IMG/VR virus record: IMGVR_UViG_3300042466_000346 | Location: 1 to 58,931 of that record | Length of the DNA: 58,931 bases | Strand: one strand, 5' to 3' | DNA from: a virus | Shown: positions 26,616 to 35,700 of the stretch, one piece after another | Numbering within the stretch: position 1 is the first letter of the stretch | Layout of the letters: each line of letters opens with the position of its first letter | The notes under the pieces: model-generated | Told to the model about the DNA's origin: nothing | Seen by the model: the letters and a program-made list of their open reading frames with translations, nothing else | Databases searched by the model: none | Program-made: the position numbers and the translations under genes

Positions 26616-27334
26616 TGATTGTATACAAAGTTACTAACTCAGTAAATGGCAAGGTATATATTGGGTATACCACTAAAACACTTGATCAAAGGATTAAGGC
26701 TCATTTAAGGAAAGCAAACTGTCTTACTCAGAAACACCATACTCAAGCTTTTAAGTTGGCTTTAAGGAAGTATGGTAAGGAGTGTTTTCTTTGGGAAGAG
26801 TTAGTAACTTGTAGTACAAAAGAAGAAGCTTGTGAAAAAGAAAAACACTTCATAGCAGAGTATAACTGCGTTGTTCCTTTAGGTTATAATATGACTTTGG
26901 GAGGAGAAGGGGGAATATTTTCAGAAGATGTCAAAATTAAGATCTCTAATTCTGTAAAAGATTATCATAAAAACAATCCTGAAATCTGGCTTAATAGTAC
27001 CCTAGCTAATGCTAGTACAGAACAGAGGAGTGAGTGGGGCAAAAAAGCAGCAAATACTAAAATTCAAAATGGGTTTAAGTACAAAACAGGATTCACAAGA
27101 CCACAGGAGTCTAGAGAAAAGATGAGTAAAACTAGACGAAAGAAATACTCCTGTACTTGGTACAATTTTAAAACAAAAACATTAGTGGAAGCATCTTCAA
27201 CAGATATGAGTGAATTTACAGGATTATCCGTAGGCACATTCAATCATTTAAAACATGAAAGACTTCGTATTACTAAGTGTGGTTGGGTTTATGTTCCTGC
27301 TGAGTCTAATTACATTGCACTAAATAGGGGGTAA
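26615..27334 (+). CDS. GIY-YIG homing endonuclease (free-standing)
   Basis: 239 residues. The GIY-YIG nuclease domain occupies residues 1-95: IVYKVTNSVNGKVYIGYT gives the two strand motifs, R27 in DQRIKAHLR is the expected catalytic Arg, and a conserved Glu lies in the KEKHFIAEYN helix. The domain ends with GYNMTLGGEGG. NUMOD3-like DNA-binding repeats follow (SEDVKIKISNSVKDYH; ESREKMSKTRRKK), then a C-terminal helix-turn-helix-like part. Such genes spread by cutting a cognate site in related phages. It sits at the end of the P2 unit, its stop codon lying inside the terminator hairpin. It does not interrupt a recognisable gene, so it is intergenic rather than intron-borne. Confidence 0.88.
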   Translation: MIVYKVTNSVNGKVYIGYTTKTLDQRIKAHLRKANCLTQKHHTQAFKLALRKYGKECFLWEELVTCSTKEEACEKEKHFIAEYNCVVPLGYNMTLGGEGGIFSEDVKIKISNSVKDYHKNNPEIWLNSTLANASTEQRSEWGKKAANTKIQNGFKYKTGFTRPQESREKMSKTRRKKYSCTWYNFKTKTLVEASSTDMSEFTGLSVGTFNHLKHERLRITKCGWVYVPAESNYIALNRG

Positions 27335-27355
27335 GCAATTACCCCTTGCTTTTTT
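27328..27355 (+). terminator. Intrinsic terminator of the P2 unit, overlapping a stop codon and P3
   Basis: Perfect 7-bp stem GGGGTAA (27328-27334) / TTACCCC (27339-27345) with a GCAA tetraloop, then TTGCTTTTTT. The TAA of the GIY-YIG gene is part of the left arm, and the -33 TTG of promoter P3 starts at the first base after the right arm. Confidence 0.8.
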
Positions 27356-27375
27356 ATGTTAATCTTGTATATTTG
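27346..27375 (+). promoter_or_regulatory. Promoter P3 for the cargo / RNA polymerase unit
   Basis: TTG at 27346-27348, exactly 19 bases, TATATTTG at 27368-27375. The leader to the ATG at 27440 is the longest of the five units (64 bases after the -7 element). Confidence 0.8.
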
Positions 27376-27378
27376 TAT

Positions 27379-27395
27379 AATAAGTATAACTTATT
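27379..27395. promoter_or_regulatory. Inverted repeat at the predicted P3 start site, possible operator
   Basis: AATAAGT (27379-27385), 3-base spacer, ACTTATT (27389-27395): a perfect 7-bp palindrome beginning 4 bases after the -7 element, so it covers the expected transcription start. In a very AT-rich stretch such repeats can arise by chance. Confidence 0.35.
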
Positions 27396-27439
27396 GAGTT
27401 ATTAATATTTAATATTATAACTTCTAAAATTAAAAACTA

Positions 27440-30400
27440 ATGCTTAGACATTCTCTCTATAAGAAATTTGGTAAGAAATTCTATAAGGAAGGAGGCAGCG
27501 ATGAGAATCCTTTTGGGATTCCTTCAATCAAACCGCCTGCACCTTTAGGGAATTACAGTACTAAAGAGCAACCTGAAGGCACCATTACATCTGGTGATGC
27601 TTCATATGCACCGGGAACATTCAATACTGACAAGGCTAGCAGTATGTTTACTCCCGATGCTTCACCATTTTTCAGTAACATTAATCCTGAAAATATCTAC
27701 GATGTAGACCAGAGCACTCCAGAGATGGAGCAAGGTCCCTTGACTAAGTCAGAGACTGAAAAGCGTGGTCTTATGTCGGATTATAAAATCCCCGAACCTT
27801 CTTTCAAGGATAAGTTAAAGAGTAACATAAAAAGCATTGGCAATGACATTAAAGAGAATTGGCAGGACTATGCTACTGTTGGATTAACAGGAGCACTAGG
27901 TGCTGCTAATTATATGGATGCACAGCGTAAAGAAACTGAACTAAATCAATCAATTCAATCTAGACAATCAAAACCTCTCTACGACTATAACTACATGTAT
28001 GGTCGTACTACGAGTGGAGGTACCGAGTACCAACCTATTGTTATGGCACAAAAAGGAGCAAAAATTACAAACCGTTACAATACTCCTGAAGGAGTAAATA
28101 ATAACGTAGAAATTGAAGACGGAGAGTTTTTGATTCTACCTGACGGTACTAGCGAAGTGGCTAAAGGACCTTCGCACTCACAGAGTTACAAAGCAGATGG
28201 CCAGTCTATGAGTGGCATCAATACCATCTTACCGAATAACACAAGAGTATTCTCTAATCATATGAAACCTTCTGACGGGGCTAAACTTAATCCCGAAGAA
28301 CAGTTTGCTAAGATAGGTGCATACTTACAAGCTGGTGGTGACTTTAGTCAACTAGACATGACTACTATGTTCCGTGCTAAAAAAGGTAAAGATAGTAACA
28401 AGACCTTTGCTGAGATTGCTAAGCGTTATGATAATACTGAGTATGACGAAGTTTTGAAGAATCCTTTTGCTAAGGAGGTAGACAAACAGACTGCTCGTAT
28501 TATGAAGGAGCGTAATGATAAAGTACTTGACCAATTGTTCAGAGATCAGCAGTTTCTTAACGGCAACTCTAATGGAGAACAGAAGCAAATGGCTAAAGGC
28601 GGTATTAATAATCCTGGCTTTGAAGCACTCCCTGGTTATGTTCAAGCAAAGATTACTGCTAACATGGCAGAAGGTGGCGATGTTGGTAGTGCACCTGTCA
28701 ATACATTTATGTCTCCAGGTGTAGGTAATGATCCTAAATTTGAACAATACTATAATCAACAACGTCAAAGTTTCACTCAGGCAGGTGTTAAAGAAGCACC
28801 CTCTCGTAATGATATCTACTCTTATTACCAATCTGCTAATCCTCAGTCAGCAGTAGATCAAACAGGACGTATGTTGTTTAGTAACCCTAAAGGAACTATT
28901 TCTTCAGGCACTACCTTTAGTCAAGCTGTAGATCCTAACACAGGTATGGCATTAAACCAAGGTACTAACTTAGAAAAATCTGCTTTTGATCAACAAGCAA
29001 AAAGATTTGCTTATGGTGGTAAACTATACATGCAAGATGGAGCTAAGAAATATAAACTTCCTGAAGGAACTGTTCTTAAGAAAGAAGGCGACAAGACAAT
29101 TAAGCCTGGTGATTATGTTCAACTAGCAGACGGTACAGTAAAGAAGTTGACTAAGATAGATACCAAGCGTGTACGTGAAGCTTCTAAATCTTCTGTAGCT
29201 TCTAACTACGATGAGGGTAAGACCTTTATTAAGTCTTGGGCAAGTCAATCCCCTGAGAACCAACAAAAACTAGAACTAGCTAATGCTGCATTCCAGCGTG
29301 GTATTAACGAAGGAAGTATCAAGGTAATCAAGGAAGGACCTAAGAAAGGTCAGTACGAGATTACAGGTAGCTTTAAACCTGCCAACATGAAAGAACGTTT
29401 GGCTATGTCTGACGTAATCAACAAGTCGGGTAAAGGTTTTGGTACGGATCAGTTTCAGATTGGATTACAGACAGGAACTGAAGGATACTCTCAAAGAGAT
29501 CCTAAGACTGGTACCATTAGAGGTACTGGTTCGTTTGTAGCTGGTTTTAGTCCTGCAGAATACGAACAGCGTTTTACTTACGCAAGAGCCAAGGCAGAAG
29601 GTATGTCAGAGGATGAAGCTATTGAGTTGGCAGAGTCTCAAGACCCTAAGGTTCGTGCAGAAAACCGTAAGACTTTCTTGAAGGATATCGGAATGAATAG
29701 TGAAGGAGTACCTGATGAAGCTTTGCTATCTGATGACTTCTACAAGAATAGGTACTCTGATATAACCAAGAACATTGAAAAGAGTTTTGGAGAAGGCGAC
29801 TTCCGTCCTTCTATGGGTAATGACTTGATGTCTGGTTGGGAGCATTACGATGCTATCAACTATCAAGGTAATCCAATGTACGAGGATGTACCTGAAGAAC
29901 CTGAAAATCCAGGAGGTATTCCTGACCCTAACTTCCCAGAAAGAGGTAAGTATACTAGAATGCCTTATGACACCATGCAGGCTATTCCCGGAGCTTATGG
30001 ATTAGCCCAAGCACAAGATATATTCCCTTATGCAATTCCTGAGGTTCAGTCTCCTTATATAAAGCCACAGACTTTAAACATTCAAAGTGAGTTGCAAGAC
30101 ATCGACAACATGCAGGCTTCTGCTTTACGTGCAGGTGCTGATCCAAACATGACCTATGCAATGTCCTTGGATGCTAAGAACAAAGCATTCCAAACCAAGC
30201 AGAACTATGATGCTGAAGGTCGTTGGAAAGCAGATGCTACTAACTTTGATGCTGAGTTGAAGACTAATGCTATGAACGCTGAACTCTTTAACAAGACCTA
30301 CAATGATATGTATGCTACTGCTAAGTCTAATCAATCTGAAGCTAAGTTAGCAGCAGTTACTGGTTTGGTAGGTAGTCGTGCTCAATACAATGCAGACGAA

Positions 30401-30847
30401 AACATGAAGGAGTTCTACCATAACAACTTCATGCCTTCTTACAATTGGGACCCTAAGACAAAGACTTGGTCTGTTGTTAATCCTGGTGATATAGTAGACT
30501 ACGCAAACAAAAAGCAAAGTACAGGTACTACAGGTACTACTGGAAAAACAACCACTACTGGAACCACAGGGACTACCAGCACTACTGCCAGCACTACTAC
30601 TACCGGTTCAGCGTCTGCTCAACCTACTACAGCTAAAGGCACACCTATGGTTAGAGGTATTGCAGAACCTTCTGCACCCGGTACGTTCCCCTTTATGTCT
30701 ACCCCTTCATTTGACGAGGTTGATGGGATGGCTACTGATCCAACACAGAATTTAGGTACTAAGTTCCAAAAGAAAAACGGAGGTCTTCAACATGCCTACT
30801 TAAAAGCAGGCGGAAAGATTTACCATTTCACATACCCTAAAAGTTAA
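27440..30847 (+). CDS. Large cargo / internal virion protein
   Basis: 1,135 residues, first gene of the P3 unit. The N-terminus is basic (LYKKFGKKFYKEGG) and Pro-rich. A segment at about 195-260 (IEDGEFLILPDGTSEVAKGPSH) resembles regulatory beta-domains seen in large phage virion proteins. Six GG motifs are spread along the chain, including GGKLYMQDG and AGGKIYHFTYPKS at the very end. Residues about 535-580 hold a KLPEGTVLKKEGDKTIKPGD motif. The region at 840-1000 is helical. A Thr/Gly low-complexity linker (about 1028-1056) precedes the end. No enzyme motif is recognised. Its place before the next cargo-type gene and the RNA polymerase supports packaging inside the virion. Confidence 0.55.
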   Translation: MLRHSLYKKFGKKFYKEGGSDENPFGIPSIKPPAPLGNYSTKEQPEGTITSGDASYAPGTFNTDKASSMFTPDASPFFSNINPENIYDVDQSTPEMEQGPLTKSETEKRGLMSDYKIPEPSFKDKLKSNIKSIGNDIKENWQDYATVGLTGALGAANYMDAQRKETELNQSIQSRQSKPLYDYNYMYGRTTSGGTEYQPIVMAQKGAKITNRYNTPEGVNNNVEIEDGEFLILPDGTSEVAKGPSHSQSYKADGQSMSGINTILPNNTRVFSNHMKPSDGAKLNPEEQFAKIGAYLQAGGDFSQLDMTTMFRAKKGKDSNKTFAEIAKRYDNTEYDEVLKNPFAKEVDKQTARIMKERNDKVLDQLFRDQQFLNGNSNGEQKQMAKGGINNPGFEALPGYVQAKITANMAEGGDVGSAPVNTFMSPGVGNDPKFEQYYNQQRQSFTQAGVKEAPSRNDIYSYYQSANPQSAVDQTGRMLFSNPKGTISSGTTFSQAVDPNTGMALNQGTNLEKSAFDQQAKRFAYGGKLYMQDGAKKYKLPEGTVLKKEGDKTIKPGDYVQLADGTVKKLTKIDTKRVREASKSSVASNYDEGKTFIKSWASQSPENQQKLELANAAFQRGINEGSIKVIKEGPKKGQYEITGSFKPANMKERLAMSDVINKSGKGFGTDQFQIGLQTGTEGYSQRDPKTGTIRGTGSFVAGFSPAEYEQRFTYARAKAEGMSEDEAIELAESQDPKVRAENRKTFLKDIGMNSEGVPDEALLSDDFYKNRYSDITKNIEKSFGEGDFRPSMGNDLMSGWEHYDAINYQGNPMYEDVPEEPENPGGIPDPNFPERGKYTRMPYDTMQAIPGAYGLAQAQDIFPYAIPEVQSPYIKPQTLNIQSELQDIDNMQASALRAGADPNMTYAMSLDAKNKAFQTKQNYDAEGRWKADATNFDAELKTNAMNAELFNKTYNDMYATAKSNQSEAKLAAVTGLVGSRAQYNADENMKEFYHNNFMPSYNWDPKTKTWSVVNPGDIVDYANKKQSTGTTGTTGKTTTTGTTGTTSTTASTTTTGSASAQPTTAKGTPMVRGIAEPSAPGTFPFMSTPSFDEVDGMATDPTQNLGTKFQKKNGGLQHAYLKAGGKIYHFTYPKS
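30519..30609 (+). repeat. Thr/Gly-coding low-complexity repeat
   Basis: Irregular repeats of ACAGGTACTACTG-like units encode a run of T, G, S and A residues near the C-terminus of the 1,135-residue protein. It looks like a flexible linker that separates the last 75 residues. Confidence 0.75.
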
Positions 30848-30854
30848 CTAACTC

Positions 30855-32750
30855 ATGATTTCGCATAATTCCAAAACCTTCAAGTACCCAGACTATATCT
30901 CTCCTCTACCATCTGATGAGTACATCAAGTATGCAGAGAAGAAACAGTCAATGTATGATGAAGGCTTAGCCCAAGTTAAACAGACTGTAGATAACTATGC
31001 AAGTCTAAGACAGAATATCTTAACTGATGTAGAGAAAGAGTACTACGACAAAGCAATGACCAACCTTGTACAAGGTATCAATAAAAATGCTGGTGTAGAC
31101 TTCTCATTCAAAGGAAACGTAAATGCTGTTCTTGGCATGGGTAAGACACTCGAAAGAGATAGTAATATCCTAACTGCCATAGGTAACGGTAAAGAAGTTC
31201 AGCGTAGACAAGAAGCCTTAGCTAAAGTAGATGGTTCTAAACGATCTGCTGCTAATGATCACCTCTACATGAAGGACGTTCAAGAATACTTGAAGTCAAA
31301 CAAGCTAGGTCAGAAACTTTCATACGGTAAAACCTATGAAGAGTACTATGACATCAGTAAGGATTGGAAAGACTTCTGGGGTACCATCAAAGGTTCTAAC
31401 CAAACAGAAGAGATAAACATGCAGTCTAAGTTTGGACCTGCTTACATGGAAAAGGTAACTAAGGAAGGATTTACAAAGTCAGAGATTGCTCAAAAGTTTG
31501 AAGCTTATCTTGCTAACAATCCTAAAGCACTTCGTCAATTACAGATTGACGTAGGGTATAACCTAGACAATCTTGGTAAGGAGAATGCTTACACAGGTTA
31601 CGTACAGAACATGCGTCAGACAGCTGATGCAGCTTCATCTACAGTTAACAATTTGGATAGAGCTATTGGTGAGTTGGAACAATCGTATACAAAGACCAAG
31701 TCACCTATCATCAAAGAACAAATAGACCAGTACAAGTCTATGCGTGACTATCAGAATCAGGTAAGGGTTATGGCTATTCAGAAATCAGAAACTCCTTTTG
31801 AAGAGTTTGATGTTAATGATTACGCAGGTATCTATAAGTCTGAGTTTATCAGCAACATGTCTAACATGTATGCAGGTCAGAAAGTATCTAGAGACTTAAT
31901 TAAAAATGAGTACTGGGTACAACAGAAAGAGGATAACCGTATCTTGATGCGCCACAATCTTTCTATGCAGAGAGATAAGGCTAAGTTCCAGATGGAAGTA
32001 CAAGACCGTTACATCACTACCAAGAAAGACGTTGAGTTGGATGTTCCTCAGATGACCGCTGTTATTAAGAACGTGCCTCATGCTATTAATCAGCTTGACA
32101 AGGTAATTGGTAAGGCAGTAAATCAAATGGGTATTCCTAGAAACTCAGGAGCTGCTATGAATATTGAGAGAGCACAGAAGGCCCTTAGACAAGCACAAGG
32201 ATTAACTGGTGTTGCTCAGTTGAGTAAAATCAAGGAAGCATTTAATTACCTTGGTCCATCTAAAATAAATGCAAGACTAAAACAAGATATTGCTAGTATC
32301 TTTGGTCTTACTAACGTGAACACTGCGGCTGAGTATGATGACTTTGTAACACAGGTTAGTCAACAATTGAATACAACAGCTTCAATGCTTTCTGCTGAAG
32401 TAGCTAAAGGTAAGAGACCTGGCGTAGAAGGAGACATGGCTCGTTCAAGACAAATCAGTTACAACGATGCATTTGACTACTCTGTTGGTAGCATTGAGAA
32501 TATGAACTTCATTCTTAATGGGGATGCCTTGACAGGAAGACTTGCTATTGCTTCTCCTGAATCTACTGGCTACAGTAGTGAAGAAACTATACAAGTGCCT
32601 AAGTTAGATGCACAAGGAAGACCTGTCATGAGTGAGAAGGGAAAACCTATAATGGTAGACAAGGTAATCAAGACTACCACCAAGGCAAGCAACAAGGTAA
32701 ACAGACCTGAAAAATACAAAGTGAGTGCTAGTACAGAAAGTGAAGATTAA
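30855..32750 (+). CDS. Helical cargo / internal virion protein
   Basis: 631 residues, almost wholly alpha-helical and charged, no membrane segment. The N-terminus (FKYPDYISPLPSDEYIKYAEKKQSMYDEGLAQVKQTVDNY) is a conserved style of opening in crAss-like cargo proteins stored in the head and tail. Coiled-coil-like stretches lie at 250-310 and 345-400. The C-terminus becomes Lys/Pro-rich (KLDAQGRPVMSEKGKPIMVD). It lies 11 bases before the RNA polymerase gene and is presumably ejected with it. No catalytic motif. Confidence is good for the cargo class and low for any specific task. Confidence 0.6.
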   Translation: MISHNSKTFKYPDYISPLPSDEYIKYAEKKQSMYDEGLAQVKQTVDNYASLRQNILTDVEKEYYDKAMTNLVQGINKNAGVDFSFKGNVNAVLGMGKTLERDSNILTAIGNGKEVQRRQEALAKVDGSKRSAANDHLYMKDVQEYLKSNKLGQKLSYGKTYEEYYDISKDWKDFWGTIKGSNQTEEINMQSKFGPAYMEKVTKEGFTKSEIAQKFEAYLANNPKALRQLQIDVGYNLDNLGKENAYTGYVQNMRQTADAASSTVNNLDRAIGELEQSYTKTKSPIIKEQIDQYKSMRDYQNQVRVMAIQKSETPFEEFDVNDYAGIYKSEFISNMSNMYAGQKVSRDLIKNEYWVQQKEDNRILMRHNLSMQRDKAKFQMEVQDRYITTKKDVELDVPQMTAVIKNVPHAINQLDKVIGKAVNQMGIPRNSGAAMNIERAQKALRQAQGLTGVAQLSKIKEAFNYLGPSKINARLKQDIASIFGLTNVNTAAEYDDFVTQVSQQLNTTASMLSAEVAKGKRPGVEGDMARSRQISYNDAFDYSVGSIENMNFILNGDALTGRLAIASPESTGYSSEETIQVPKLDAQGRPVMSEKGKPIMVDKVIKTTTKASNKVNRPEKYKVSASTESED

Positions 32751-32761
32751 AGTTAAAAACA

Positions 32762-35700
32762 ATGCCAAACGATCCATATAAAATTATTCCAGGTAAACCA
32801 CTTAACACACCTGAATTTAGAAAGGCCCAAGACATTATTGATACTGCTGATGCAGGTATTCGTGCAACTAAGTTTGTCGATGCCGTAGATCAGATACAAA
32901 AGTTTGAGGCAGATAAAGCTAAGTTAGAGCAGTCAGTTAGTAGTGGTATCACTGATATCTTAGCTACTAAGGCTGCTATTGATGTAGCACCTGCTCCATC
33001 TTTTGGTGATTTAATTACTGCTGGTGCTGAATTGGATAACATGGGTGGCTTAGGAGGTACGCCAGAATCTGTTCTTAAGAAGAAAAAAGATCTAGCTGAC
33101 TTTACTAAGGATCCGGACATTGTTAGAGCTGCAACTATTTACAAGGATAAAATCCAGAATGGTACGCCTAGTGAAATTTACAAAGCAATCAATGATTTGC
33201 GTAGTAGTTACAGTGCGGCTAATTACAATCTCAGTAAGGATGATCGTGCTGGGTTTACTAAGTCTTACCAAGACCTAGTAAACTACGGTAAGAGTGTTGC
33301 TATGTACAAGTATGCCCAAGACAACGTAAACAAGTGGATGTCTGAGGGTAGCGCACTCCCAAAGAATGTAACACCTAAAGGACTTAAGAGTCAGAAGACT
33401 ACTGACAAAGAAATCCTAGACATGGTTGCTGGTTTTGATGGATTGAATATTGGTTCTAAACTTTACAACAATGCTGACTTACAGGTATTCCGTAATACCT
33501 CTGATCAAGAGTTACGTAGTACTACAGGTAGTCGTGCACTTATAGCTGGGTTAGAGACTCAGTACAATCGTGCTGTATCTGATGTACTCCGTGATAAGAG
33601 CGGTGAGTTATCTCAAAAACTTAATGGATTGAACAATGAAATTAAGCGAGCAAGTACAGACGAGCAGAGACAAGCATTAATTAATCAAAGAATACAAGTA
33701 CAACAAGCTGCTGCTAACATAGAAGGTTTAAGTAAAAAGATGAGTCTTTTTGCTAATGAAGACAACTTTCTTAAAGCAAACTACAAAGACCTTTACGAAG
33801 AAAAGCAGAATCTTAAGCGTAGGGAATATTACAAAAACGAAGTAGACCCTAACGAAACTGTAATCTTTGGGGAGAATAGTGACCCAGGCGAGTTCTTCAG
33901 TCGTACCGCTGAGATGGTAGGTGCCAACCTTGCTAGAACTTGGTCTGGTTTACAGTCTCTTACAGGTTTTGAGAAGTCTGCTTTCTTTACAGGATTAGCT
34001 GCTGATAGATTAGCTCCTTTGAGCTATCGTATGGGTAAGGACTTGAATAAAAATTACCAGATTGATGAGAGTGAATTGACTAGGGATATTAACGGTAATA
34101 TTGTTACTCATGATATGCCTGTCTACACTGACGCTAGTGGTGAAAGACAATGGAGCGGTGAGGCTATCTTTGAGCAAGTACTACCTATTGTTACAGACAT
34201 AGCAGTTACTACTTTAGTGAGTAGGGCTACAGGTGGTCTTGCTAGACTCGCACCTATGGGTGCTTTGCGTTGGTCTAACATAGGAAAAACTGTAGGACTA
34301 ACTGCAGAAGGAATGAATGCTGTAAGACCTTACGTGTCTACTTTTGGTTCTGTTACTGCTAGTACATTCCCCAGATTCTATGCGGAAGAAAGACGTAACT
34401 TTAAAGAAGGTGGAGCTGCAGGTACTGCATTCTTAAGGGCTGCTGCAGAAGGTTTGACTGAATCTATTTTACCTGATACAGATTTGTTTTTAGGTTCTAG
34501 AGGAAGTGTCGGATTGCTTGACAATGCTTTCAAGCGTGGTGCCGGTTATGTAGGAGGCAAAGTAGATGACCTTACAGGTGGTTCTTTGGGTAGATTAAAT
34601 ACCAAACTTACTGCTCAGACAGATTTAATGTTAAGCATGCTTCCTAAAGGTATGGTAGATCGTAAGGTAATGGCTGCATTGCTTGCTCCTGGTTTACGTA
34701 AAACTCTATCTGCAGGTACTCAAGAATCTATAGAAGAAGTAGGTTCTTTGGTTGCTAACTACTTTATTGATAAATATGCTGCCACTCAAAACTTTGAGTA
34801 CGAGCAAAACAACGAACTTACATGGGGTTCTGTTTGGGAAACCTTTGTTACCTCCCTAGGTCCCTCTGCTATTATTGGTGCAGGAACAGCGTTTGGTCGT
34901 CGTAGTATGAAGGAAGCTAAAGACTCTGATGGTAACACTATCCGTAACAGTGATGGTACTATTAAGTATGTAACCGATTGGAGTACAAGTGCTTTGGCAC
35001 ACGAACGAGCAAATACCGCACGTTGGAACGTAGCCAATAACCCTGAAATTTATAAGAAGTTAATCTCGCAGAAAAAAGAATCTGGGGAGTATACTGCAGA
35101 AGAAGCAATTAGGCAGACAGCAGTTGTAGAGCGTATGTCTCAGAAGTTAAATGAGATGCTACCTTCTATCAAGAGCATTAAGAACTTGAACACTATGTTG
35201 GATGACCCCAACACTATGGTTGAGTACTTCAATGATAAGATGTTTGCAGAAGAGTTGCTTAATGTAAACATAGACGAACTATCTGATGAGGATAGAAAGG
35301 CTTATGAGGCCTCTGTAAACAATACGGCTAACAAGTTACAAAAGACTGAGCGTATCATTGACCAGTACTCTAACATGACTGAGATTGAGAAACGTGCTGT
35401 TATTAAGAAATTGTATGATGATAAGGTAGCCGAGGCTCAGTCTGATAACAGTACTATAGCAGAATTGCTTACTGCTAGCTTTATGCTAGATCCAACTGAT
35501 TTGGAAAGACGTAAGAAGGATGAGAGATTCCAATTCATTGCTGACTTGAATGACCGTTATCAAGGTGCTTTAGTAAACACTCTAGCTAGACGTGTTGCTA
35601 ACTTCAAAGACACTCTTCTGAATAACCCAGAGAATCTTACAGTACGTGAGCTTCTTACTATGGCAGAAGTTTTTGCTCCTGCTCTTGATAAATTAGAGCA

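Noticed and set aside
28352-28831. 159-residue minus-strand frame
   Set aside because: Lies fully inside the 1,135-residue cargo gene, with no promoter or neighbour on that strand; the window has no convincing minus-strand gene.
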